A DNA stretch of 64,000 nt from Pseudomonadota bacterium (GTDB lineage Bacteria > Bdellovibrionota > Bacteriovoracia > Bacteriovoracales > Bacteriovoracaceae). Of the stretch, positions 25,801 to 33,089 are shown piece after piece. Below the pieces are notes generated by a model, which had not been told where the DNA came from, did not search any database, and was given only the letters and a program-made list of their open reading frames with translations. A program made the translations under genes and the position numbers. Position 1 is the first letter of the stretch, and each line of letters starts with the position of its first letter. Location: assembly GCA_027487515.1 (NCBI GenBank), contig JAIYDL010000015.1, positions 62,001 through 126,000 on the forward strand, read 5' to 3'.

Positions 25801-27393
25801 CACCGTCGCTGTCCCGGTGTGAACGATGTCGGAACTCACGAAGCTCGCACCGGAGATCCCAGCGGTAAAAATAACATCGAAGGTCACCGGTGAGATCGTC
25901 GTTGGATCGGACTGGCCCGAGGCCTGGTTAACGGAGACCTCGAGCGGTGCCACGTAGGTGACTGAGTTGTCGGAAGAAACGGAGGCACTACTTGAGACGC
26001 CCGTGGGGTCGACTGCGGCGAAGGCCGGCAGCGATGGGACGATCGTGCCGGGATTCGCTGCGCTTAGGGCGGTGACGTAAAAAGTGGTCTGATCAGAGGT
26101 GGAAACGTTCCAAGTTACACCGGACGCAGTACCGTTGTTCTGGATATCGGCGGCGGTGAAAGTCCCCGGCTGAATTGGGCGATTAAAGACGACGTCGAAG
26201 CCAACGCCGAACGTATTCGTCGGGTCCGGCTGTCCGGCTGCCTGGTTGACGGTCACTGTCAAAGGAACTTGATAGGTCACTGAGGAATCAGTGGCCGTCG
26301 ACGCCGCGTTCGAAAGACCATAAGAATCTACCGCCGCGTTGACCGGAACCGTCGGTATCAGGGTTCCGGAAGTTCCTACGCTCGTGGCCAGGATATAAAA
26401 CTTCTGCCCATCCCCAGAATCGGTGACCGTCCAACTCACACCCGAGGCCGTCCCTGATTGAACGACGTCGGCAGCCGTGAAGGATGCCGGAGAGATGCGC
26501 CGGCTAAAGATCGCCTCGAACGTGGCCGGAAGCGCCGACACCGGATCGGCCTGCGCCGTGGCTTGGTTTACGGAAACAGTGAGAGGAAAAATGGCGGCGT
26601 ATTGGAATCTCAGGAAGAGCGCGTTGAACCCTGACTCATTCGTGTTTAAGACGACGTCCGAGGACAGGCCCTCGGTGATCCCAGTCAGAAATTCATAGCG
26701 ACGACCCACGATCGAACAGTCTGCGACATCGAAGAGTTCGAGAGTGACCGGAACGTTGGCGAGCGGGAGTCTCCCAAGGGCGAGTGGATCCGAAGCCGTC
26801 GGAAGACAACCGCTATCAAGGGCGCCGCTTACTCCAGGAACTCGGATCCGAACGCCTCTTGCCGTTTGCTTCTGACCTACGGGAAGGGCCGCGTTGTCGT
26901 CGCACCATCCACTGGTATACACCGACGCTGGTGAGGCAGCGGAGATCGCGGAGAGATCGGTGCCCGTGAATCCGTTACAGGTGTAAACCTTAAGGGGTTT
27001 CAGGTCTGCGCCTCCGCCCGGAAGGAACTCCGCGCCGGCGCAGTTTGCACTCGTCACCTCGATCGTGACTGAAAGCGATGCTTCATCGGCGATGGTCCGA
27101 GTCGCGGTTCCGCAGTACGCAGTTCCCGAAAATGCGGTGGCCCCGTCCCAACCGACGACGAGGAACTTCCAGTCGCCGGATCCGAGCGAGAGCCGGAGAC
27201 TCAAACCGCCGGTCACCGTGTGGGTCGTTGTCTTAGAACCATTCGCCGCGACGACGACGAGGCCCCCGGTGAAACCGGCGGCGCTGATGGCGAAGCTCGA
27301 CGTGACATCGAGGCTAGTCGTGGTGCTTTGGTGGCTGCAAGAGCCAGAGATGAGAGCGCAGAGAAAGAGGATGAGGACCGCGAAGGGTTTCAT
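22879..27393 (-). CDS. Giant RCC1-repeat surface lipoprotein
   Basis: A 1504-residue lipoprotein with lipobox ISGSC near residue 19. Residues about 20-265 form a beta-rich N-terminal domain with scattered Cys. About 265-600 hold three Ig-like repeats of roughly 105 residues, each starting PLTV-x-VNQA and ending near D-[SN]-SVTY. About 600-795 hold two Cys-containing ASH-like domains (ATLSFGSIP, PNLGKVTIG). From about 800 to the end there are about 13-14 RCC1 repeats of about 50 residues with the motif C-x-L-x-x-x-x-V-x-CWG-x-N-x-x-GQLG, enough for two seven-bladed propellers. It is probably outer-membrane anchored and surface exposed, with a binding role inferred. The translation start has no strong Shine-Dalgarno. 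Confidence 0.85.
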   Translation of the reverse strand: MKPFAVLILFLCALISGSCSHQSTTTSLDVTSSFAISAAGFTGGLVVVAANGSKTTTHTVTGGLSLRLSLGSGDWKFLVVGWDGATAFSGTAYCGTATRTIADEASLSVTIEVTSANCAGAEFLPGGGADLKPLKVYTCNGFTGTDLSAISAASPASVYTSGWCDDNAALPVGQKQTARGVRIRVPGVSGALDSGCLPTASDPLALGRLPLANVPVTLELFDVADCSIVGRRYEFLTGITEGLSSDVVLNTNESGFNALFLRFQYAAIFPLTVSVNQATAQADPVSALPATFEAIFSRRISPASFTAADVVQSGTASGVSWTVTDSGDGQKFYILATSVGTSGTLIPTVPVNAAVDSYGLSNAASTATDSSVTYQVPLTVTVNQAAGQPDPTNTFGVGFDVVFNRPIQPGTFTAADIQNNGTASGVTWNVSTSDQTTFYVTALSAANPGTIVPSLPAFAAVDPTGVSSSASVSSDNSVTYVAPLEVSVNQASGQSDPTTISPVTFDVIFTAGISGASFVSSDIVHTGTATVSSWTITQLTASTYTIAATVTTPGTVLPQIPASAVLDFYGFPNTASSSTDNSVTFKASLATSPATLSFGSIPAQLTSHGLKLTITNSTGSAMTGCSMPSVSDTVNFDVYESDCGTELSSGTSCDAVVRAKPAAVGAWATALTYDCSEALVTSTFNGITVTGTMGLDAASPSPNLGKVTIGFSTTSVPVHFRSMSPVGITGCGPVSQTNSAEFSIDTSGCSSATIPGRGACTMTVKGTPTTPGTRSTTISRTCSGQTASITVSMIATASPSDALIAGGDITCMKHTDGKAHCWGFGNHGQLTNAGRPSLYAPSEINLTSIAGLAVGPQHICAILSDSTVKCWGSGQNGEIGTGTDVVSQQITPQTVLGSLSGVTQLALGGKFSCALLTDSTVRCWGLNSAGVFGNGTTTNSNVPIPGPAGTFTQITANGNSACGLRSDYSVQCWGNNSTGQLGNNTTTNSTIPVNVSGITTAVELASGDGFHCARLSDATVQCWGAGAFGQLGNGSTTNALTPQVVSGLTGIIGLAGGGAGKTNHMCAFSGSIVKCWGMNYLNQVGTGTPSASVVSPVTVTGLTGVTSMARGQNHTCARKSDGTTLCWGNNKDGQLGYGLNLDMLPRQVTHPSVSATVAQVVLGDAATCVRTVSQEVQCWGENFDGQLGTGDNFPRTEAVTVAVSTVTSLQGNGDFNGFSLCAVSGGGIKCWGSNGGGQLGNGNTTPQNTPVTVTPFSGALSLGGGPYHRCAVFVDGSMKCTGGNNYGQLGNASITNSTTPVVASALTSESIMSVGGGFGNTYAINAAGILFSVGYGVDGGLGDNTTTNTTSPTVVLGITNATQAIGVYTAACAVHTSGKVSCWGEGPLGIPTGGQQNAPVRVSSLNGVSRLAAGQRHVCALKSGTVWCWGGSTGMGELGTGSTQNSSTPVPVLNLGTVQSLWEGEAASQHSCAVKSDNTLWCWGNPYRYYPMVNIPSYVSGYAP

Positions 27394-27538
27394 GTATAGG
27401 CTTCATCGACCAGAGTGGAGTTAACTTAACGTGGGTTAAGAAATCTTGTGCCAGGAAGAGAGTAACCGATTAAAAGAGTCACGCGCATTAAAGAAAGCTT
27501 CATAGAAACTGGTCAAAAACCTTTGAGAGAATCCGTAG

Positions 27539-28456
27539 TCAGGAACTTCTAGGTTGCCCTTTCCCCTCTGCCAGAGTGCCAAGAATCAAAGAAAGGAGCA
27601 TCAGTGCCCCTCCAAAAACCATCAGACCTCGGATCGGTTCCAAAAAGAAGACGTACCCAAAAACGACGGCCGACAGGGTATGCAAGCCGTCGAAGAGGGC
27701 GAGCTTGTGACCATCGACATGATTGAGAAGCCAGTAAAGGACTGCGTAGCAAAGAACGCACGCCACGAGAGACACGAAAACGATTCCGGCCATCCCTTTT
27801 GGAGACAAGTTTAAGATCTCGGAAGTCTGGTGAAATGCTGTCCCTTGGAGTCCCCACATGAAGACGGCCGTCGAGATCTGCGCGATCGCAAGATACTGTG
27901 CCCCGTCCACTTTCTGCTTAAACTTCTTCGAATACACAAAAACAACGGCCTCACAGCCGTACGCAAGAACGATCAAAAGAGCGCTAGCCCCGGCGATGGA
28001 AAAGGTCGACCCCTGGTACTTTCCTGCGAGCACGAAACCTAATCCCAAGATGCTGAGGCCCAGGGAAAGAGCGAAAGATTTCTTTGGACGCTCCTTCAGG
28101 ATACACACAGAAGCGAGAGTAGTGATGATGGGGCCGAGCGTGGCCATGAAGGCGAAATTGGCAACACCCCCGAGCTTTAGGCCATACAACGTTCCGAACG
28201 AGGCCACCCCGTAGCCCAACAGCCCAAGACAGGAAATGGCCACGAAGTCTAAAAAGCCGATGGGCTTCCAGTTCCGGGTTAAGAGGAGATACGCTGCGAA
28301 GATAAGGCCAGAGATGGTCCAGCGGATCGTGATGTAGAGTTCAACGGGAATCTCCTCGATGACAAATCTCGAAGCACTCGGTGTGATACCCCAGACAATC
28401 TGGAGAACGGCGGCGATCAGAAAGTATCGGTTAAGCTGAGGGTGGGTGGGATTCAA
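27539..28456 (-). CDS. EamA/DMT-family exporter
   Basis: A 305-residue inner-membrane protein with about ten transmembrane helices in two EamA halves (first about 10-145, second about 160-295; G-x-x-Y-x-x-x-F loops and the LEPI segment near the end are typical). It starts at TTG 28456, which overlaps the TGA of the upstream FosA-like gene (TTGA), so the pair is co-translated. Substrates of this family are diverse (amino acids, metabolites, drugs) and cannot be read from the sequence. Confidence 0.85.
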   Translation of the reverse strand: MNPTHPQLNRYFLIAAVLQIVWGITPSASRFVIEEIPVELYITIRWTISGLIFAAYLLLTRNWKPIGFLDFVAISCLGLLGYGVASFGTLYGLKLGGVANFAFMATLGPIITTLASVCILKERPKKSFALSLGLSILGLGFVLAGKYQGSTFSIAGASALLIVLAYGCEAVVFVYSKKFKQKVDGAQYLAIAQISTAVFMWGLQGTAFHQTSEILNLSPKGMAGIVFVSLVACVLCYAVLYWLLNHVDGHKLALFDGLHTLSAVVFGYVFFLEPIRGLMVFGGALMLLSLILGTLAEGKGQPRSS

Positions 28457-28866
28457 TCGTAGATCTCAACATCCGAAGACGGATGGTCTCGGAGCCACTG
28501 CAGCCTTGACTCCCAGCTCCCGGCATGGATTTCTAGTTTATTCCCGCTCGGGTCGAGGAAGTAGAGGGAGTCGCCGGGCGTCGAATTCTCCTGCCAAAGT
28601 TTGACCCCGGAACTTCGGAGTCGCTCTGCTGCTCCTTCGAAGTGAGCGGCGTCGACTGTCAGGGCGAGGTGGGAGTAAAGCGGACTCTCCGCAACGTGCC
28701 CCTTCGCTTGAACAAGTGCGATCCAGTCCTTCCCGGCGAGGAAGTACGCCGACCGCTTGGTCCTTTTGGCGATGGGTCTCAATCCCAATACATCGCGGTA
28801 GAACTTGAAACTCTGATCGAGATCACTCACGCTTAACGTGACATGGTTGATACCCGTAATGGCCAT
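28453..28866 (-). CDS. FosA-like fosfomycin thiol transferase (VOC superfamily)
   Basis: A 137-residue VOC protein closely patterned on FosA. The metal ligands H8 (GINHVTL), H66 (YSHLAL) and E112 (KLEIHAG) match the FosA ligands His7, His64 and Glu110 in spacing. The WQENSTPGDSLYFLDPSGNKLE block matches the conserved FosA segment including the Lys/Ser substrate-pocket region. FosA-type enzymes open the epoxide of fosfomycin with glutathione (FosB with bacillithiol). The real substrate here might be another epoxide or thiol acceptor. The start at 28866 fits family length. It overlaps a DMT exporter gene by 4 bp. Confidence 0.8.
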   Translation of the reverse strand: MAITGINHVTLSVSDLDQSFKFYRDVLGLRPIAKRTKRSAYFLAGKDWIALVQAKGHVAESPLYSHLALTVDAAHFEGAAERLRSSGVKLWQENSTPGDSLYFLDPSGNKLEIHAGSWESRLQWLRDHPSSDVEIYD

Positions 28867-29169
28867 AAGCTGCACTTCTAGTGTTGTGTTTCGTCTCAAG
28901 CTTAGCTCGATTCTTTTTTCGAGGCTACCACTGCCAAAGGGGCTACGGTTAGTTTCTCACATTGTCCGACCAAACGACTTCCTGCTGTTCTTTTGATCTG
29001 AAGAAGCGGTGAAACTGAATTTTGTGAATACTGCGCCTAGGATAAACCCCCGTTCTCCCGAGGATAAAGTGATCGCCTTTCCTCGTGGGAAAAAACTCTC
29101 CGATTGCTGCCCTAAAAAACTCCCGTAAGCTTCCGGCATAGATCATTTACAGACCTTAGGAGGTTGAAC
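28867..29169. other. 302-bp intergenic region
   Basis: Contains the divergent promoter space between the FosA-like gene and the glycosidase-like gene. No strong promoter hexamers or hairpins stood out, apart from the ribosome binding site AGGAGG at 29158-29163. Confidence 0.4.
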
Positions 29170-30543
29170 TTGCGAAGACTACTCATTTTGGTAGCGCTCG
29201 GTTTATTTGCGCTACCCACATTCGCCCAGGAACAGGGCACGAGCGCCTTGAATGGCTTTCGGAACAATGACGGCTTCAATGAGCTCTTCATTACGTCTCT
29301 GATTGTAAACCAAAAATCAGACGTGTTGAATTTGCTATTCCCTGTGCGCATGGGGGTTGCTCCGGGCGAAACAGTACCCAGAGACCTCAACGAACACTTG
29401 CGAAGCCCTGCCGCCGCAAACATTCCATGGGGGACCATCAATGACTATATCTATCGGTTGTCGACCCATCCGAACTTGCCGGCCGGAGTCACACCAGGGG
29501 GAAAAGTTATCCGCGACATCATACCCATCGCCTACCTAGAACCCACGTCGGAGGAACAGGCATCGTCTCCGTTTGAAAGTCAAATCGTCAGCATGCTCAC
29601 GATGTACAGAGATTGGAACATGAAACTGATCCTCGCGTTTGGGTTAGCGTATCAGCACTACGATGAACCACAATGGCTAACCGCGAAGGTCAACGCCGCC
29701 TACCCAGAAACTCACCCGGAGTACGGCGTCCATCGCATGTACTACCGCTCCGAACTCCTGGGTCAAATCATCGGTCGAGCCGTCAAGCGCCTCTACCACA
29801 ACTACGGTGATGAATCTTGGAGAGCTTGGTTCCGCTCGAACGTAAGCATCGAGGCGATCAATGAAGTGAACGCCAACCTCTCCGGAGATCCCACTTACGC
29901 CGTGACGGTCGATAATAGAGTCGTCGCCGAAGTCGGGACTCGGGCCCGGGTTATCCAGAGCTCAATCACCTCCGGGAGCCCTGATGACTACGCCGATTGG
30001 TACTTCAATCCTTCCTACGGCTACTACAACCGCTCCGGGAACCCTAGTCTTGCGCCGAACGTGCACTTCTACCACGTCAACAAGCCACCCGTTTTAAGCG
30101 ACCAGGGAAGCTTTCTCAATTCTCTCTTCAGGTTCCGAGATGTCTTGTTCCGACTGGACGCAGACTACATCAATAAATTCGGCTACCGCCGCCCGATGAT
30201 TGTCGGAGAAATTGGCCAACCGTTTAGAGGTGACTGTGCCCCGTACACTGGTCCGTGCAATTACCTCGACACGAACTTCCACCTTTATCTGGCAGCGAAC
30301 ATCAACAACCCCACATTCTTCCCCGCAGAACTTGTAGACTCCATCGCCATCTGGCGGTTGCTGGGCAACATGAATTTCCCGTTCAGTGCCTACGACCATC
30401 CGGAGCACTACGATGTTGAACAACGGGTTCAGGGAACCTTTGGTTTAGTCCGACGCCCGACTTGTGGGACGTGTAACGGTTGGCCCTGGGCCGAAACTTT
30501 TGAAGAAGTCGAACCCCAAGCTGTGCAGTATTACGGGCTCTAA
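29170..30543 (+). CDS. Secreted protein resembling a clan-A (TIM-barrel) glycoside hydrolase
   Basis: A 457-residue exported protein starting at TTG 29170, placed exactly 6 nt after a perfect AGGAGG; no ATG is usable. The signal peptide ends near ALPTFA. Two glutamates fit a retaining clan-A hydrolase: E232 in EAINEVN (Asn-Glu acid/base motif) and E347 in MIVGEIGQP (nucleophile at a strand end), about 115 residues apart. Aromatic-rich segments (DYADWYFNPSYGYY, WPWAETF) could line a sugar cleft. The GH family cannot be named, and the fold assignment rests on these motifs only. A strong terminator follows. Confidence 0.55.
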   Translation: MRRLLILVALGLFALPTFAQEQGTSALNGFRNNDGFNELFITSLIVNQKSDVLNLLFPVRMGVAPGETVPRDLNEHLRSPAAANIPWGTINDYIYRLSTHPNLPAGVTPGGKVIRDIIPIAYLEPTSEEQASSPFESQIVSMLTMYRDWNMKLILAFGLAYQHYDEPQWLTAKVNAAYPETHPEYGVHRMYYRSELLGQIIGRAVKRLYHNYGDESWRAWFRSNVSIEAINEVNANLSGDPTYAVTVDNRVVAEVGTRARVIQSSITSGSPDDYADWYFNPSYGYYNRSGNPSLAPNVHFYHVNKPPVLSDQGSFLNSLFRFRDVLFRLDADYINKFGYRRPMIVGEIGQPFRGDCAPYTGPCNYLDTNFHLYLAANINNPTFFPAELVDSIAIWRLLGNMNFPFSAYDHPEHYDVEQRVQGTFGLVRRPTCGTCNGWPWAETFEEVEPQAVQYYGL

Positions 30544-30577
30544 AACGACCCGAAGATAAACTTACCATCCTCTCTGA

Positions 30578-30615
30578 CCCCGGCGATCCGCTTCTCTCGG
30601 ATCGCCGGGGTTTTC
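30578..30615 (+). terminator. Intrinsic terminator after the glycosidase-like gene
   Basis: CCCCGGCGATCCG (30578-30590) pairs exactly with CGGATCGCCGGGG (30598-30610), a 13-bp stem with a 7-nt loop followed by TTTTC. Confidence 0.9.
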
Positions 30616-30629
30616 TAAGTGTGCTGGAG

Positions 30630-30683
30630 CTCTTTCAAAGAGAGTACAAGGCTATAATAAATACATACTTAACTCTTTCAAAG
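30630..30683 (+). promoter_or_regulatory. Promoter region of the endonuclease gene with a repeated palindromic element
   Basis: TATAAT at 30653-30658 is a consensus -10; the -35 is poor. CTCTTTCAAAG occurs at 30630-30640, where it extends to the perfect palindrome CTCTTT-C-AAAGAG, and again at 30673-30683. The copies are 43 bp apart, about four helical turns, and flank the -10. This looks like a paired operator, with the regulator unknown. The start codon is at 30736. Confidence 0.5.
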
Positions 30684-30735
30684 TCCGTTTCATGTCACAC
30701 TCCAATTGTTAAATAGCCTTAAGATTGGAGCTCAC

Positions 30736-31473
30736 GTGAAATTCATCACAACCCTTTTCTTCCTCTCTCTTTCTGGTCTGGCCTGCGCCCAGATTGAAAA
30801 TTTATCCAACGCCGAGTTGAAAGAGGAACTCCATAAGGTCACCGGACAAGACTACGTGAGCCTCGATTACAAAGAGGCCCGGATTAAGATGTTCAATGTT
30901 ATCTACTTGGAAAAGGACGACACCGGTTACTTCAATCGAGACGTCTACTGCCAGACAAAATTCTACCGGGTGTTCAAAGGCGATCTTCCAAATGATGAGA
31001 TCCCGGATCATACCGTGATGAACACTGAGCACACCTGGCCTCAGAGTCGGTTTAACAAAGAGTTGAACGAAGAGGTTCAGAAGACCGACCTCCATCACTT
31101 GTACACCACCTTCAACAAGATCAACGCCGAACGGGGCAACTACCCCTTCGCCAACGTGGGTGTGACCACGAACCGAAAGCCTCTTTTTTGTCCAGGCCCC
31201 AAACTCGGGAACCCGATCAGCTACGGGACTGGGATCTTCTTCGAGCCGGCCAACGAGCACAAGGGCAACGTTGCCCGGGCCCTCTTCTATTTCTCTGTGC
31301 GGTACAAGGTCGCGATCAGTACCACGGAGGAAATTTTCTTGAAATTCTGGCACATGCTGGACCCCGTCGATGAGATCGAAAAACAACGAAACGAGATCAT
31401 CTTTTCCATTCAAAAGAATCGGAATCCGTTCGTTGATCAACCCGAGCTCGTTCTCCGGATTTCGGATTTCTAG
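30736..31473 (+). CDS. Endonuclease I family secreted nuclease
   Basis: A 245-residue exported nuclease starting at GTG 30736 with GGAG just upstream and a signal peptide ending near GLACA. The beta-beta-alpha-metal core EHTWPQSRF (general-base His) and LHHLYTTFNKINAERGNYPF (Asn-containing second part) define the EndA/NucM family, which cuts DNA and often RNA non-specifically in the periplasm or outside. In a predator it would fit digestion of foreign nucleic acid. It converges with the histidine kinase gene. Confidence 0.9.
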   Translation: MKFITTLFFLSLSGLACAQIENLSNAELKEELHKVTGQDYVSLDYKEARIKMFNVIYLEKDDTGYFNRDVYCQTKFYRVFKGDLPNDEIPDHTVMNTEHTWPQSRFNKELNEEVQKTDLHHLYTTFNKINAERGNYPFANVGVTTNRKPLFCPGPKLGNPISYGTGIFFEPANEHKGNVARALFYFSVRYKVAISTTEEIFLKFWHMLDPVDEIEKQRNEIIFSIQKNRNPFVDQPELVLRISDF

Positions 31474-31514
31474 TCCCCTCCCGGACCCTCGTGCAGCGGG
31501 GATCGCAGGAAGCC

Positions 31515-32333
31515 TTAAGAGGTCCGCGGTAGTTCTAAGAGGAACGTCGTGTGCGGGGCTTTCTCGATGTACGAAAAACTTCCCCCGTGCCGTTCGGCGA
31601 TGCTCTTTACTGCGGGGAGCCCCAGGCCCGAACTACCCGTGGTTTTGGAAGTGAAGAATGGCTCCATCATGTGCTGCCGAATGTCCACCGGGATGCCCAC
31701 TCCAGAGTCCTTGAAGTAGACGTCGATGACCGATGGCCCGACGACCGCTGCGATCTCGATCCATTTCACCGGAAGCCGGTCAACCGCGTCGAATGAGTTG
31801 TTGATTAGGTTAAGGATCGCTTGCTCGAGCTGCCCCTTGTGTCCTTTGATGAACACCGACTCCGTGTCTCGAGTCCGGAACTCGATGCCGTGATTCTTCA
31901 GGCGTTCGCCGCAGAAGAGGAGCACCTCAGCGATTAACTCAGAGAGGAGGATCTCGTCTTCGATGGCGTCGTCGTTTCGGTAGATGAATCTCCGGACCCC
32001 GGACACAGTGGTGTCAATTTTTTTCACCGCTGCGAGGATTCGGTGAAGATTCTCCGCGACGCTTTTCTGCTGATCGGCGTCCCGGAACGTCCGTTCCACT
32101 CGCGTGACGAGGTTCGAGATGACCATGAGGGGAGTACTGATCTCATGAGTGATCCCGGCCGACATGAGTCCGAGCTCAGAGAATTTCCCTCGGCGGATTG
32201 TGTCACTCGCCCCGAATCCTTGGATCTTTAGGAGTTCCCGCTCAATGAACTTCCTGCGCCGCACTTCCCTCCGAAGAAAGAAAATGCACACTGCTGAAGA
32301 AAGAACATAAAACCACAGGGCCAGAACTTCCAT
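31515..32333 (-). CDS. Sensor histidine kinase with one TM and no sensor domain
   Basis: A 272-residue kinase with a single N-terminal transmembrane helix (about residues 4-20), then directly the dimerisation/phosphoacceptor helix (GITHEISTPLM with the His). The ATP-binding domain has an N box (LNLINNSFDAV), G1 (DSGVGIP) and G2 (GSSGLGLPAV). No PAS, HAMP or periplasmic loop is evident. It begins 60 bp after kdpE on the same strand, so it is probably the last gene of the kdp operon and may act on KdpE or on an unlinked regulator. Confidence 0.88.
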   Translation of the reverse strand: MEVLALWFYVLSSAVCIFFLRREVRRRKFIERELLKIQGFGASDTIRRGKFSELGLMSAGITHEISTPLMVISNLVTRVERTFRDADQQKSVAENLHRILAAVKKIDTTVSGVRRFIYRNDDAIEDEILLSELIAEVLLFCGERLKNHGIEFRTRDTESVFIKGHKGQLEQAILNLINNSFDAVDRLPVKWIEIAAVVGPSVIDVYFKDSGVGIPVDIRQHMMEPFFTSKTTGSSGLGLPAVKSIAERHGGSFSYIEKAPHTTFLLELPRTS

Positions 32334-32393
32334 GGCTCCATCCTACCACTGCTCGTGAGGGAAGTACCTAAAGCCTGCCGGGAGAAAAGATCA

Positions 32394-33089
32394 CTAATCT
32401 TTTGTGGTCAAGCGGTAGCCAACGCCGGGCACGGTCCGGATGAGCTTGGGCTCGTCCGGATTACTCTCGAGCTTCTGGCGAAGGTGCCGGATGTAGACTC
32501 TTGGGTATTGCACGTTCTCAAGAGAGAGCGGACCCCAGACTTCCTTTAAGATCTGACGGTTCGTCAGGACCTTGTTCGAGTTCGTCATGAGAAACTTCAG
32601 TAAATCGTACTCCGTTGAGGTGAGCTTGATCTCGCTCTCGTCTTTCCACACCATCCGAAGGGTCAGGTCCAGCCGAATCCCTCTCGCTTCCACCACGTTA
32701 GACTCGTGCTCTTTTTTGATCGCGCGGCGAAGACAGACCTTAATCCTTGCCTTAAGTTCTCTCGCCTCAAACGGCTTGGTCATGTAGTCGTCGGCGCCGT
32801 GGTCCAAAGCTTCGGAGATCGTCTCCGGGTCATCTAGGGCAGAAAGAACGATGATCGGAATATCTGACCAGTCGCGGATTCTTTTGAGGACTTCTAGGCC
32901 ACCGATGTCCGGGAGTCCCAGATCAAGAATCACGAGGTCCGGACGATCAGTGGCGGCATGGGTGGACCCCTCATTCCCGTTCACTGCTTCGAGAACCTTA
33001 AAATCAGGGCCTAGCGTCAGGCTCAGGAGCTTCCGCATCTGGGCCTCGTCATCGATGATGAGGATCCGGGGCTTAAGGTCATTTGTCAT
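32394..33089 (-). CDS. kdpE: KdpE response regulator, OmpR family
   Basis: A 231-residue regulator. The receiver domain (about 8-120) has the acidic pair IIDDEAQM, phospho-acceptor Asp in LVILDLGLPDIGG, and Lys in MTKPFEA. The winged-helix output domain (about 130-230) has TSTEYDLLKFL and YIRHLRQKLE. With KdpD it activates kdp transcription under potassium limitation or salt stress. Its start overlaps the kdpD stop by 11 bp. Confidence 0.93.
   Translation of the reverse strand: MTNDLKPRILIIDDEAQMRKLLSLTLGPDFKVLEAVNGNEGSTHAATDRPDLVILDLGLPDIGGLEVLKRIRDWSDIPIIVLSALDDPETISEALDHGADDYMTKPFEARELKARIKVCLRRAIKKEHESNVVEARGIRLDLTLRMVWKDESEIKLTSTEYDLLKFLMTNSNKVLTNRQILKEVWGPLSLENVQYPRVYIRHLRQKLESNPDEPKLIRTVPGVGYRLTTKD

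Noticed and set aside
22879-27393. Repetitive DNA of the RCC1 gene as a CRISPR or satellite array
   Set aside because: The repeats are degenerate, in frame, and encode protein propeller blades.
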